Of a DNA stretch of 64,000 bases, positions 24,561 through 32,633 are shown piece by piece (the stretch's first letter is position 1; every line of letters begins with the position of its first letter). Origin of the DNA: Pacificispira sp965223125 (lineage in GTDB: Bacteria; Pseudomonadota; Alphaproteobacteria; UBA8366; Aestuariispiraceae); contig OZ244984.1 of the NCBI GenBank assembly GCA_965223125.1, positions 372,001-436,000 on the forward strand, in the 5' to 3' direction. The translations under genes were made by a program, and so were the position numbers. Below the pieces are notes generated by a model. The model did not search any database. It was not told the DNA's origin and saw nothing but the letters and a program-made list of their open reading frames with translations.

Positions 24561-25487
24561 ATGAGCAAGATCATCATCACCTGCGCGGTCACAGGATCGA
24601 TTCACACACCCTCCATGACCCCTTATCTGCCAATTACGGCGGATCAGATCGCGGAGAATTCCATCGACGCAGCAGCAGCAGGCGCATCGATCCTGCATCT
24701 GCATGCCCGCGATCCGTCTGATGGGCGCCCCTCGGCAAGCCCCGATCATTTCATGGCCTTCCTGCCGCGCATCAAGCAGCGCTGCGATGCAGTGATCAAC
24801 CTGACAACCGGCGGCAGCGCAACGATGACTCTTGCCGATCGTCTGGCCGCGCCGCTGCAGGCGGAACCGGAAATGTGCTCCCTCAATATGGGCAGCATGA
24901 ATTTCGCGCTTTATCCCGCCGCGGATCGGATTACCGACTGGAAATACGATTGGGAAAAACCGTTCCTGGAGAATTCCGACGACCTTGTCTTCAAGAATAC
25001 ACCACGCGACATCGCCCATATCCTGACCCAGCTTGGCCGCAATCGTGGGGCACGGTTTGAATTCGAATGCTATGATATCGGCCATCTCTACATGCTGCGC
25101 CACTTCGCGGATCGCGGGCTGATCGACGCGCCCTATTTCATTCAGTTTGTCTTTGGCGTGCTGGGTGGAATCGCAGCGGAACCCTCGCATCTGATGCATA
25201 TGAAGGAGACGGCGGATCGGCTTTTCGGCGACGACTATCAGTTCTCCACGCTGGCCGCCGGGCGTCACCAGATCCCGATGACCACCATCGCCGCTGCCAT
25301 GGGCGGTCATGTCCGTGTGGGACTGGAGGACAGCATCTATCTTGCCAAGGGCCGTCTTGCGACATCCAATGCCGAACAGGTTTCGAAAATCAGGCAGATC
25401 GTCGAAGGTCTGGGGCGGGAGGTCGCGACGCCCACTGAGGCGCGTGCCCTGCTGGGCCTGAAGGGCGCGGACCGGACGAATTTCTAG
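24561..25487 (+). CDS. BKACE-family beta-keto acid cleavage enzyme (DUF849)
   Basis: A 308-residue Zn-dependent TIM barrel of the BKACE family, typified by 3-keto-5-aminohexanoate cleavage enzyme (Kce), which condenses a beta-keto acid with acetyl-CoA and splits it into a CoA ester and acetoacetate. The first strand reads KIIITCAVTGS, and the metal pair sits in ILHLHARDP (His46, His48). Other family segments are INLTTGGS, SLNMGSMNF and HVRVGLEDSIYL near the C-terminus. Members differ widely in substrate. The aminotransferase next door could generate a beta-keto or amino-keto acid for it; that link is inference. Confidence 0.92.
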   Translation: MSKIIITCAVTGSIHTPSMTPYLPITADQIAENSIDAAAAGASILHLHARDPSDGRPSASPDHFMAFLPRIKQRCDAVINLTTGGSATMTLADRLAAPLQAEPEMCSLNMGSMNFALYPAADRITDWKYDWEKPFLENSDDLVFKNTPRDIAHILTQLGRNRGARFEFECYDIGHLYMLRHFADRGLIDAPYFIQFVFGVLGGIAAEPSHLMHMKETADRLFGDDYQFSTLAAGRHQIPMTTIAAAMGGHVRVGLEDSIYLAKGRLATSNAEQVSKIRQIVEGLGREVATPTEARALLGLKGADRTNF

Positions 25488-25506
25488 CGCATTATCGAGG
25501 AACATC

Positions 25507-26529
25507 ATGAAAGCCGTATTCGACGACCGCCAGTACCGCCACGATCCGAAGCATTTCATGGCCAATGGCGTGGTCCTGCCCAGCCCGGAACAACCCGCCC
25601 GCATCGACATGCTGAAATCCGGTGCGACGGCGGCAGGTTGTGCCTTCATCGCCCCGAAGGATCATGGCATGGGGCCACTCGCCACCATCCACAGCGTCGA
25701 ATACCTGACTTTCCTTCAAACCATCCACGCGCGCTGGTCGCGGATTGAGGGCGCATCGGACGAAGTGATCCCGAATGTCCATCCGGATCGCCGCTTCGCC
25801 AGCTACCCCCGCTCCGCCGTCGGTCAGGCGGGCTATCACCAGGCCGATACCGCCTGCCCCATCGCGGCGGGCACCTGGGAAGCCGCCTATTGGTCGGCGC
25901 AGGCTGCACTGACCGGGGCCGACCTGATCATCAATGGCGCACAATCAGCCTATGCGCTGTGCCGTCCGCCGGGGCACCACGCCTTCACCGATCTGGCGGG
26001 CGGTTTCTGCTTCCTGAACAATGCCGCCATCGCTGCCGAGCATGTCGCCCGGGCCGGATTACGTGCGGCGATCCTGGATGTTGACGTGCATCACGGTAAC
26101 GGGACACAGGGAATTTTCTACCACCGCAGCGATGTCCTGACAGTCTCCGTCCATGCCGATCCGCTGCGCTTCTATCCCTTCTTCTGGGGTCATGCCCATG
26201 AGCGTGGCGACGGGCCGGGCCTCGGCTACAATCTCAACATCCCGCTGACCCGTGGCACGGCGGATGGTGATTACATGGAGGCACTGAGCCCGGCACTGGA
26301 CGCGATCCGCAGCTTTGGCCCGGATGTCCTGGTAATCGCGCTGGGGCTCGATGCCTATGAGGAAGATCCCTTGAAGGGCCTCGCCATAACGACCGAAGGC
26401 TTCGGACGGATCGGGGCAGCCATTGGCGGATTGGGCCTGCCGGTCCTGATGGTGCAGGAAGGTGGCTATCTCTGCGACGCATTGGGTGCTAACCTGACCG
26501 CCGTTCTGTCAGGCGTGGAGAGCGCATGA
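25507..26529 (+). CDS. Histone-deacetylase-like acetylpolyamine amidohydrolase
   Basis: A 340-residue member of the arginase/deacetylase fold. The catalytic His pair is in LCRPPGHHAF (157-158), the zinc site in ILDVDVHHGNGTQ (Asp193, His195) and in ALGLDAYEEDPL, and a conserved SVHADPLRFYPFFWG loop is present. This last loop and the N-terminal VLPSPEQPAR segment are closer to bacterial acetylpolyamine amidohydrolases than to acetoin-utilisation AcuC. It would remove an acetyl group from an acetylated amine in the cytoplasm. It overlaps the next gene by four bases. The polyamine-type importer in the same operon gives independent support for an amine substrate. Confidence 0.88.
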   Translation: MKAVFDDRQYRHDPKHFMANGVVLPSPEQPARIDMLKSGATAAGCAFIAPKDHGMGPLATIHSVEYLTFLQTIHARWSRIEGASDEVIPNVHPDRRFASYPRSAVGQAGYHQADTACPIAAGTWEAAYWSAQAALTGADLIINGAQSAYALCRPPGHHAFTDLAGGFCFLNNAAIAAEHVARAGLRAAILDVDVHHGNGTQGIFYHRSDVLTVSVHADPLRFYPFFWGHAHERGDGPGLGYNLNIPLTRGTADGDYMEALSPALDAIRSFGPDVLVIALGLDAYEEDPLKGLAITTEGFGRIGAAIGGLGLPVLMVQEGGYLCDALGANLTAVLSGVESA

Positions 26530-27626
26530 GCGAGACGGCGGATATCCTCGTCATCGGTGGAGGTATCGCGGGGGTCGGGGCGGCGGCGATGCTGTCCCCC
26601 GATGCGCGCGTGATCGTGCTGGAGTCGGAAGACGCCATCGGTCGGCATTCCACCGGGCGTTCAGCGGCGATCTATATCCGCAATTATGGCAATGCGACGC
26701 TCCGTGCGCTCAATGCCGCGTCCGAACCGGTATTGAGCGATCCATCGGTGCTGGAGGAAACATCCGTCCTGACTCCGCGCGGTGAAATGCTGATCGCGGC
26801 GGAAGAGGAGTTGGGCGACCTCGACGCCTATCTGGAGGGTGCCGACGGGATCGAGCGGTTGAGCGCCGGGGAGGCGGTCGCCCTGTTCCCGATCCTGCGC
26901 GAGGAACTGATCGCAGCAGCGGCCTATGAACCCAAAGCCATGGATATCGATGTTGATCGCCTGTTCCAGGCCTTCGCCCGACGGCTGCGCCACAAGGGCG
27001 GGCAGATCATCCTGAAATCGCCTGCATCCGCCATCGCCCGCAAGGATGGCGTCTGGCAGGTTGAAACGCCGACGGGTCGATACGATGCGCCGATCCTGAT
27101 CAATGCGGCGGGAGCCTGGGCCGACCAAATTGCGGCATTGGCCGGTGTTGCGCCAATCGGACTCATCCCGATGCGCCGCTCCGCCGCCCTGCTACCCGCG
27201 CCGGAGGGGCATGACATCACCCACTGGCCGCTGGTCGCCAGCGCATCGGAATCCTGGTATGCGAAGCCGGAGGCAGGATTGATCATGGTCTCCCCCGCCG
27301 ACGAGGACCCCGTCGACCCTCATGACGCCTATGTCGACGACATGGTTCTGGCCGAGGGTCTGTATCGATTCGAACAGGCGGTGACCATGCCGGTCACCCG
27401 GGTCGAACGCAGTTGGGCAGGCCTGCGCAGCTTCGTTCCGGATCGAACCCCGGTCGTCGGCTTCGACCCCGCTGCAGAGGGCTTCTTCTGGCTCGCCGGA
27501 CAAGGGGGGTACGGCATCCAGACCTCCCCCGCCCTTTCGCAGCTAACAGCTGACCTCTGCCTGACCCGCCCCTCTGCGCTTCGCATGGAAACCGTAGCTG
27601 CGCTGTCGCCCGCAAGGATGCGGTGA
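26526..27626 (+). CDS. FAD-dependent oxidoreductase (DAO family)
   Basis: A 366-residue flavoprotein of the D-amino-acid oxidase/glycine oxidase family. The dinucleotide fold is ILVIGGGIAGVGAAAMLS at the N-terminus with the acidic strand end VIVLESED; ILINAAGAWADQIAALAG in the middle and a C-terminal GFFWLAGQGGYGIQTSPAL are further family marks. It oxidises a C-N bond of an amine or amino acid, passing electrons to oxygen or the respiratory chain. As the last gene of the amine operon it may handle a secondary amine or amino acid intermediate. Similar proteins are annotated as D-arginine dehydrogenase or glycine oxidase; the choice cannot be made here. Confidence 0.88.
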   Translation: MSETADILVIGGGIAGVGAAAMLSPDARVIVLESEDAIGRHSTGRSAAIYIRNYGNATLRALNAASEPVLSDPSVLEETSVLTPRGEMLIAAEEELGDLDAYLEGADGIERLSAGEAVALFPILREELIAAAAYEPKAMDIDVDRLFQAFARRLRHKGGQIILKSPASAIARKDGVWQVETPTGRYDAPILINAAGAWADQIAALAGVAPIGLIPMRRSAALLPAPEGHDITHWPLVASASESWYAKPEAGLIMVSPADEDPVDPHDAYVDDMVLAEGLYRFEQAVTMPVTRVERSWAGLRSFVPDRTPVVGFDPAAEGFFWLAGQGGYGIQTSPALSQLTADLCLTRPSALRMETVAALSPARMR

Positions 27627-27666
27627 AGAAGATTCCCTCCTGGACATAGCCGGAATTTGATATCCC

Positions 27667-29019
27667 TTACGCCGTCAGCCGCATCCCCTGGCTGGCAAAG
27701 TCCGGTGCCTTGTGGAATTTGCCGTCCTGCATGATGGCGACGATGCGCTTGTGGTCCTGCAAGACCCGCACATCGCTGTTCGGGTCGCCATCCACCAGCA
27801 GTATGTCGGCAAGGTAGCCTTCCTTGATCATGCCCAGTTCGTGGCCCATGCCCATGATCTGGCCACCAAGCTGGGTTCCGGCCTGAATCGCCTCCATCGG
27901 GGACATGCCGACCAGATCGACGAAATATTCCAGATCCTTCGCATTGGTCCCGTGCGGCGTCCAGGCAAAGCCGTAATCGCCACCGATCAGCACACGAATG
28001 CCGCGCTTGCGCATCTTCCGGGCGCTCTCAACGGCATGTTCCAGCTCTCGCTCGTATTTATCGGTCAGCGGGGTTCCGGGCTGGATACCGTAATCACCGG
28101 CATTGCGCGCGGTGTTGATCAGCCAGGCCAGGCCGGGCGCGACGAAATGGCGGTCCTTTGCCGCCTCCAGCATGTCCAGAGTTTGCTCGTCGCTGAAGGA
28201 GGCGTGATAGATATTGTCGATCCCAAATTTCACACAGCGCTGAATCGATTCCTTCGACCGCGCATGGGCGGCCAGACGCCGGTTGCGGCTTTTGGCCTCC
28301 TGACAGGCGACGCGGATTTCCTCGTCCGTGAACTGGTTTTCCTCCGCGCCCATGCCGGTAATTTCCTCACCCGACAGGTTAATCTTGATCGTATCGACGC
28401 CCCATTTCATCAACTGACGAACCTTCAGGCGCATGTCTTCCGGACCGGAAACAACGATCCCGAGATTGAGCCCTTCATGGTCGATATGCGGTAGCGAGGC
28501 ATCGCCCAGTCCCCCGACTGAGGTCAGTTCCGGTCCAGCGGCGGTATAGCGCGGCCCCGGCACCTTGCCCGACCGGATCGCATCCCGGATCACGACGTCC
28601 AGACGCGGTTTCGCCGCCGCCGCGCCATAACCGGCGGTGAACCCGGCATCGAGAACGATCTTTGCCATATAGACGCAGTTCAGCGTGTGCTCCTCAAGCG
28701 GCATCATCTGGATCGGGTTGATCCCGGGCGCGTTGTTCCAGCTCAGATGAAGATGCGCGTCGATCAGGCCCGGCATTAGCGTCATGCCGCGTCCGTCAAT
28801 CCGCATCGCCCCGTTGGCGGACCAGGAGGACGCGCCCATCCCGAAACCACCCCCCGCACGGGTAATCGTCTTGATCCGGTTACCCGAGACGGTGACATCG
28901 CCGGAAAACGGTGGCTCCCCAGATCCGTCGAGAATCCGCACATTGCTGAAAGTGATGTCCTGCGGCGCGTTCTGTGCGCCGGTACGACCGCCCCAACCAC
29001 CAAACCCGTTCTCTGCCAT
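27667..29019 (-). CDS. Metal-dependent amidohydrolase
   Basis: A 450-residue amidohydrolase (imidazolonepropionase/prolidase-like group). The start ATG at 29017-29019 follows a GGGAG ribosome site; an upstream in-frame extension overlaps the neighbouring hydrolase and is rejected. Metal ligands are visible as DAHLHLSW, the candidate carboxylated lysine in DTIKINLSG, LAAHARSK, NIYHASF and GGDYGFAWTPHG. The C-terminal LGMIKEGYLADILLVDGDP closes the beta-sandwich domain. It probably hydrolyses an amide, lactam or peptide-like bond in the cytoplasm. It is the last gene of the twelve-gene ABC/Tm-1/flotillin operon, 40 bp after the alpha/beta hydrolase stop. Confidence 0.9.
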   Translation of the reverse strand: MAENGFGGWGGRTGAQNAPQDITFSNVRILDGSGEPPFSGDVTVSGNRIKTITRAGGGFGMGASSWSANGAMRIDGRGMTLMPGLIDAHLHLSWNNAPGINPIQMMPLEEHTLNCVYMAKIVLDAGFTAGYGAAAAKPRLDVVIRDAIRSGKVPGPRYTAAGPELTSVGGLGDASLPHIDHEGLNLGIVVSGPEDMRLKVRQLMKWGVDTIKINLSGEEITGMGAEENQFTDEEIRVACQEAKSRNRRLAAHARSKESIQRCVKFGIDNIYHASFSDEQTLDMLEAAKDRHFVAPGLAWLINTARNAGDYGIQPGTPLTDKYERELEHAVESARKMRKRGIRVLIGGDYGFAWTPHGTNAKDLEYFVDLVGMSPMEAIQAGTQLGGQIMGMGHELGMIKEGYLADILLVDGDPNSDVRVLQDHKRIVAIMQDGKFHKAPDFASQGMRLTA

Positions 29020-29059
29020 GTGTTTTCTCCCTAAAGAAAATCGGGCTTCCGTGATCCCG

Positions 29060-29839
29060 TCAGGAACCGGATGCCTCCAGTGTTTCGCGCAGCAGGTCGG
29101 TCGAGCGCTGCGGTGCCTCAATCATCATCCAATGGCCGATATCCGGCAGAACTTCCAATCGCGCGCCTTTGATACGCGATTGCAGTACCTCCCCCATCGC
29201 CAAAGGCGCAACCGGATCGGCCCCACCGACGACAAGACAGGTCGGACAATGAATTGCGGCATGATCCGCTGGTTCCATCGCCGCCAGAGCCTCACAATGG
29301 GCCGCATATCCGCGCGGGTCCTGGCGCATCAGACTTTCACGCACAAAGGCCGTCGTGACCGGATTTGCCGAACGCGACACCGCCGACAAGCTACCCTGAC
29401 AGACCGCATCGGCGATCCCTGCCATACCGTCGCGCCGCGCCGCCTCCGCGCGTTCCTTCAATCCCTGACGACCAGCGACTGGCGGTTCCAGAATTGGACC
29501 GTAAAGGGTCAGACTCCGCACCAGCCCCGGATGCTCGGCGGCAAGATACTGACACAGTATCGTCCCCATGGAATGACCGACCAGGTGGGCACGCTTGATC
29601 CCCGCCGCACGCATACAGTCCCGCACTGCTGCCGCCAGCCCTCGCAACCCTGACAGGCCCGGCTTCAAGGCGGAGCGCCCCGCACCGGGAAGGTCCGGAC
29701 GCAGCACCCGATAGCCATCAAGTCCACCCATCAGCGTCTGGAAGGAATTCGAACTGCCACCCAGCCCGTGGATCATCACCACCGAATCGCCCGATCCGTG
29801 ATCTTCCGCCACCAGACTGCCCAGTCGTATATCCACCAT
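29060..29839 (-). CDS. Alpha/beta hydrolase
   Basis: A 259-residue serine hydrolase. Oxyanion segment VVMIHGLGGSSNSF, nucleophile elbow LVGHSMGTIL, acid in VVGGADPVAP and catalytic histidine in LPDIGHWMMIEAP are all in the expected order. The fold and size are those of 3-oxoadipate enol-lactonase and related ester or C-C hydrolases. It begins 3 bp after the FAH-family gene stop and sits in the catabolic half of the minus-strand operon, so an ester, lactone or C-C bond of the same imported compound is the likely target. Confidence 0.88.
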   Translation of the reverse strand: MVDIRLGSLVAEDHGSGDSVVMIHGLGGSSNSFQTLMGGLDGYRVLRPDLPGAGRSALKPGLSGLRGLAAAVRDCMRAAGIKRAHLVGHSMGTILCQYLAAEHPGLVRSLTLYGPILEPPVAGRQGLKERAEAARRDGMAGIADAVCQGSLSAVSRSANPVTTAFVRESLMRQDPRGYAAHCEALAAMEPADHAAIHCPTCLVVGGADPVAPLAMGEVLQSRIKGARLEVLPDIGHWMMIEAPQRSTDLLRETLEASGS

Positions 29840-29842
29840 GGC

Positions 29843-30709
29843 CTAGACCGCCACAAAGGGGTTGGAGAGGGTGCCGATGCCGGAAATCTCGACCCGCACG
29901 GTATCGCCGGGAACCAGGTATTTCGGCGGCTTGAAGCCGATCCCGACCCCGGCCGGAGTCCCGGTCGCGATCACATCACCGGGATTGAGGGTGATGCCGT
30001 TGGAAATGGCGGCGATGATCGTCGGTACGTCGAAAATCAGCAGACCGGTATTCGAATCCTGCCGCAATTCATCATTGATCCAGCAGCGCACCGTGGTATC
30101 GGACAGGTCCAGATCATCGGCCAGAACCGCATAGGGACCCATCGGGCAGAACGTATCCTGCGATTTGCCGATCAGCCATTGGCTGTGCTTGCCCTGCAGG
30201 TCGCGGGCGGTCACGTCGTTGACGATGGTATAACCCCAGACATGCGCCATCGCATCCGCAGCGGAAATGTTCCTCCCGCCTGTCCCGATGATGACCGCCA
30301 GTTCCGCCTCGTAATCGATGGCGGTGGAGACTCCGGCATCCACCTTGACCGGCGCGCCGTGGGGAATGACCGATTCCGGCAGCTTGGAGAAGACGATGGG
30401 GGCCTGCGGCACCGCCCCCTGCGCCGCCGAACTGTCGAAGCCGGAAGAAGCGAATTCATGGGCATGCTCGTGGTAATTCTTGCCCACACAGAAGACATTG
30501 CGGCGCGGCCGCGGCACGGGGGCCTGCAGGATGACATCGGACAGCGCCAGTTCCTCGGCATCCTTCGGCATCGGCTTGCCGATCAGACAGGTCACCCCCG
30601 CCTCATCCGCTGCCCCTGCGGGAAGGTCGAGGCGCGTCACTGTCGTCCCGTCCGCCGAGACGCGACCGACATGGCGTCCCCCCTTCCAGTCAAATACCGC
30701 GAGTTTCAT
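29843..30709 (-). CDS. Fumarylacetoacetate hydrolase family protein
   Basis: A 288-residue FAH-fold enzyme. The core has FCVGKNYHEHAHEF, PIVFSKLPESVIPHG, the metal ligands in AIDYEAELAVIIG, GYTIVNDVTARDLQ, the KSQDTFCPMGPYAV segment and the C-terminal PGDVIATGTPAGVG. FAH-family proteins hydrolyse C-C bonds of acylpyruvates, or act as oxaloacetate decarboxylase or hydratase, often at the end of aromatic ring degradation. It lies between the SRPBCC-oxidoreductase fusion and the alpha/beta hydrolase in the same transcript. Confidence 0.92.
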   Translation of the reverse strand: MKLAVFDWKGGRHVGRVSADGTTVTRLDLPAGAADEAGVTCLIGKPMPKDAEELALSDVILQAPVPRPRRNVFCVGKNYHEHAHEFASSGFDSSAAQGAVPQAPIVFSKLPESVIPHGAPVKVDAGVSTAIDYEAELAVIIGTGGRNISAADAMAHVWGYTIVNDVTARDLQGKHSQWLIGKSQDTFCPMGPYAVLADDLDLSDTTVRCWINDELRQDSNTGLLIFDVPTIIAAISNGITLNPGDVIATGTPAGVGIGFKPPKYLVPGDTVRVEISGIGTLSNPFVAV

Positions 30710-30725
30710 GATGGTCCTTCCTTAC

Positions 30726-32189
30726 CTAAAACAAATCATCGGGGATGAGAATTGAGGCACCGACTGTCTCGCGCCCTTCCAGGGCACGGTGGGCGGCGGC
30801 GGCTTCACTGAGGCGATAGCGGCGTTCCGCTGAAATTGTCAGAATGCGCTGGTCGAGAGCCGAGAAAAGGCGCTGCGTGATTGCCGCAACTTTCTCCGGT
30901 GTATCGGTATAGTGGCCGAAATTCGGGCGCGACAGGGTCACCGATTTCGAGGCAAGCCCGGATATGTCCCAGGACCCGATATCACCCGAAGCCTGACCGA
31001 AACTGACCAGATGTCCGCAGGGTGCCAGGGCCGCCAGCGAATGGGCGAAGGAATCCCGACCGACCGCATCGTAGATGACATCGGCACCTTGCCCCCCGGT
31101 CAGCGCCATGACCTGATCTTCCAGACTGTCCACACCGGGCAGGATGACATGATGCGCGCCGGACGCCCTTGCGATCCGTGCCTTTTCCTCACTGGACGTC
31201 GCGCCAATCACCGTCGCGCCCAACCGGTTCGCCCATTGGCAGAGCAACCGCCCCACACCCCCTGCAGGGGCATAGACCAGCACCGTCTCCCCCTTCCGCA
31301 CGGCATGGACCCGGTGCAGTAGGAATTCAGCACTCATGCCTTTCAGCAAACCCGCCGCTGCGGTGGCATCATCAATGCTGTCCGGCAGCGGGATCACCAA
31401 CGCAGCAGCAAGGGTCCGCACCGTAGCATAGGCCCCGACCGGCGGGCAGGCATAGGCGACGCGCTGTCCGGCACGAAGATGGGTGACACCCGACCCGACA
31501 TCGACAACGATACCTGCCGCCTCCATCCCCGGCACACCGGGCGGAGTCAGCAGATTGAAATAGCCGGTGCGGCAATAGACATCGATGAAATTAACTCCGA
31601 TTGCGGTCTGGCGCAGGCGCACCTGACCCGGACCCGGTGACGGCGCGGTAACCGGCATTGCCTGCAATTCCTCCGGCCCGCCGTAACGCTGGATACCCAT
31701 CGCAGTGCCATCGATGGATACTCCCTCACTCTTTTGGGATATCGCCGTACCCTTCCGTTCCACTCGCGCACGCACTGCTTCGAACCCGGCCTCATAGACG
31801 CCCTTGGCAACCAGATCGGACAAAACCGCTTCCCGTCCTTCCGGCACATCGAAACGGGACGTCCAGGACCAGTAGGTCCGGTCCCCGTCTGTCACCGGTT
31901 TCAGTGCGATCTCCGCGATGTAGTTTTTCAGCGGCACATCACTTTCCACGATGGCGTAGCGCAGGCGGTGATCCTTATCGGATAGAGACAGCAATCGTTC
32001 CCGCAGTTTCTCGCCACCGGTCAGGGCAAAATTACGCACCGCCCCGATCTGGTCTGTGGCAAGACCGCCCTCCAGGTCGCTGCGCGCCACCGCCGGGTGC
32101 CAGCGGTCATGGCCGTTGAAGTCGCGCAGAATCTCCCACACTGCCGAAACCGGCGCGTTGATGATTGTGCTGCGGGACACTTGGACCAC
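30726..32189 (-). CDS. Fusion of SRPBCC domain and quinone oxidoreductase-like MDR enzyme
   Basis: A 487-residue two-domain protein. Residues about 1-145 form a SRPBCC (START/polyketide cyclase-like) ligand-binding domain: STIINAPVSAVWEILRDFNGHDRWHP. After a short linker (about 146-163), residues 164-487 form a zinc-less MDR of the QorA type: IQRYGGPEELQAM, IGVNFIDVYCRTG, PGVPGMEAAGIVVDVG and the NADP site VLVYAPAGGVGRLLCQWA. The N-terminal domain resembles the separate SRPBCC protein encoded immediately upstream, pointing to duplication followed by fusion. The enzyme would reduce an enone or quinone-like substrate presented by the lipid- or ring-binding SRPBCC pocket; that cooperation is inference. 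Confidence 0.88.
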   Translation of the reverse strand: MVQVSRSTIINAPVSAVWEILRDFNGHDRWHPAVARSDLEGGLATDQIGAVRNFALTGGEKLRERLLSLSDKDHRLRYAIVESDVPLKNYIAEIALKPVTDGDRTYWSWTSRFDVPEGREAVLSDLVAKGVYEAGFEAVRARVERKGTAISQKSEGVSIDGTAMGIQRYGGPEELQAMPVTAPSPGPGQVRLRQTAIGVNFIDVYCRTGYFNLLTPPGVPGMEAAGIVVDVGSGVTHLRAGQRVAYACPPVGAYATVRTLAAALVIPLPDSIDDATAAAGLLKGMSAEFLLHRVHAVRKGETVLVYAPAGGVGRLLCQWANRLGATVIGATSSEEKARIARASGAHHVILPGVDSLEDQVMALTGGQGADVIYDAVGRDSFAHSLAALAPCGHLVSFGQASGDIGSWDISGLASKSVTLSRPNFGHYTDTPEKVAAITQRLFSALDQRILTISAERRYRLSEAAAAHRALEGRETVGASILIPDDLF

Positions 32190-32195
32190 GTTGAA

Positions 32196-32633
32196 TCAGC
32201 CTCCGAACCGCTTTTTCAGACTGTCGAACCCACCCTGAAACACCGCCCCACCGATGGAGGAGACGAGATCGGCCTCCCGCTCTGGCGCGCAGTCGAATTC
32301 CGCTGACCATTCGGCAAAGCACCGATTTCCATCAGTGATCGGCGTCAGTTTCAGGGTTGCAACATAATTCGAAACGCCCATCGGGCTTTCCAGGATGGAA
32401 TAGGTGCAGCACAGTTCGTAATCCGACAGTGCCAGCAGCTTCTCCCGGATGAACCCGCCATCCTTCAGCCGGAACGCCCGCACACAACCGACCTGATCTG
32501 AGGGGCGTCCACCCTCGATCCGACTTTCCGCAATGCCGGGATGCCAGGATGGCAATCCGTTGAAATCCCGGATGGCTTTCCAGACCTGATCGGCAGGCGC
32601 GGCAATAACGGAGGACGTGTAGACCGACGTCAT
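32196..32633 (-). CDS. SRPBCC family protein
   Basis: A 145-residue stand-alone SRPBCC/polyketide-cyclase-like protein with a hydrophobic ligand cavity fold. VYTSSVIAAPADQVWKAIRDFNGLPSWHPG opens the domain and YVATLKLTPITDGNRCFAEWSAEFD forms the later strands. It parallels the N-terminal domain of the following gene across its whole length (shared RDFNG..WHP, SD..GA/CVR.F, LLxLSD, ESPxGxSNY-like pattern). The gene overlaps the flotillin stop by four bases and ends 6 bp before the fusion gene. Role unknown; probably binds or transforms the operon's substrate. Confidence 0.85.
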   Translation of the reverse strand: MTSVYTSSVIAAPADQVWKAIRDFNGLPSWHPGIAESRIEGGRPSDQVGCVRAFRLKDGGFIREKLLALSDYELCCTYSILESPMGVSNYVATLKLTPITDGNRCFAEWSAEFDCAPEREADLVSSIGGAVFQGGFDSLKKRFGG

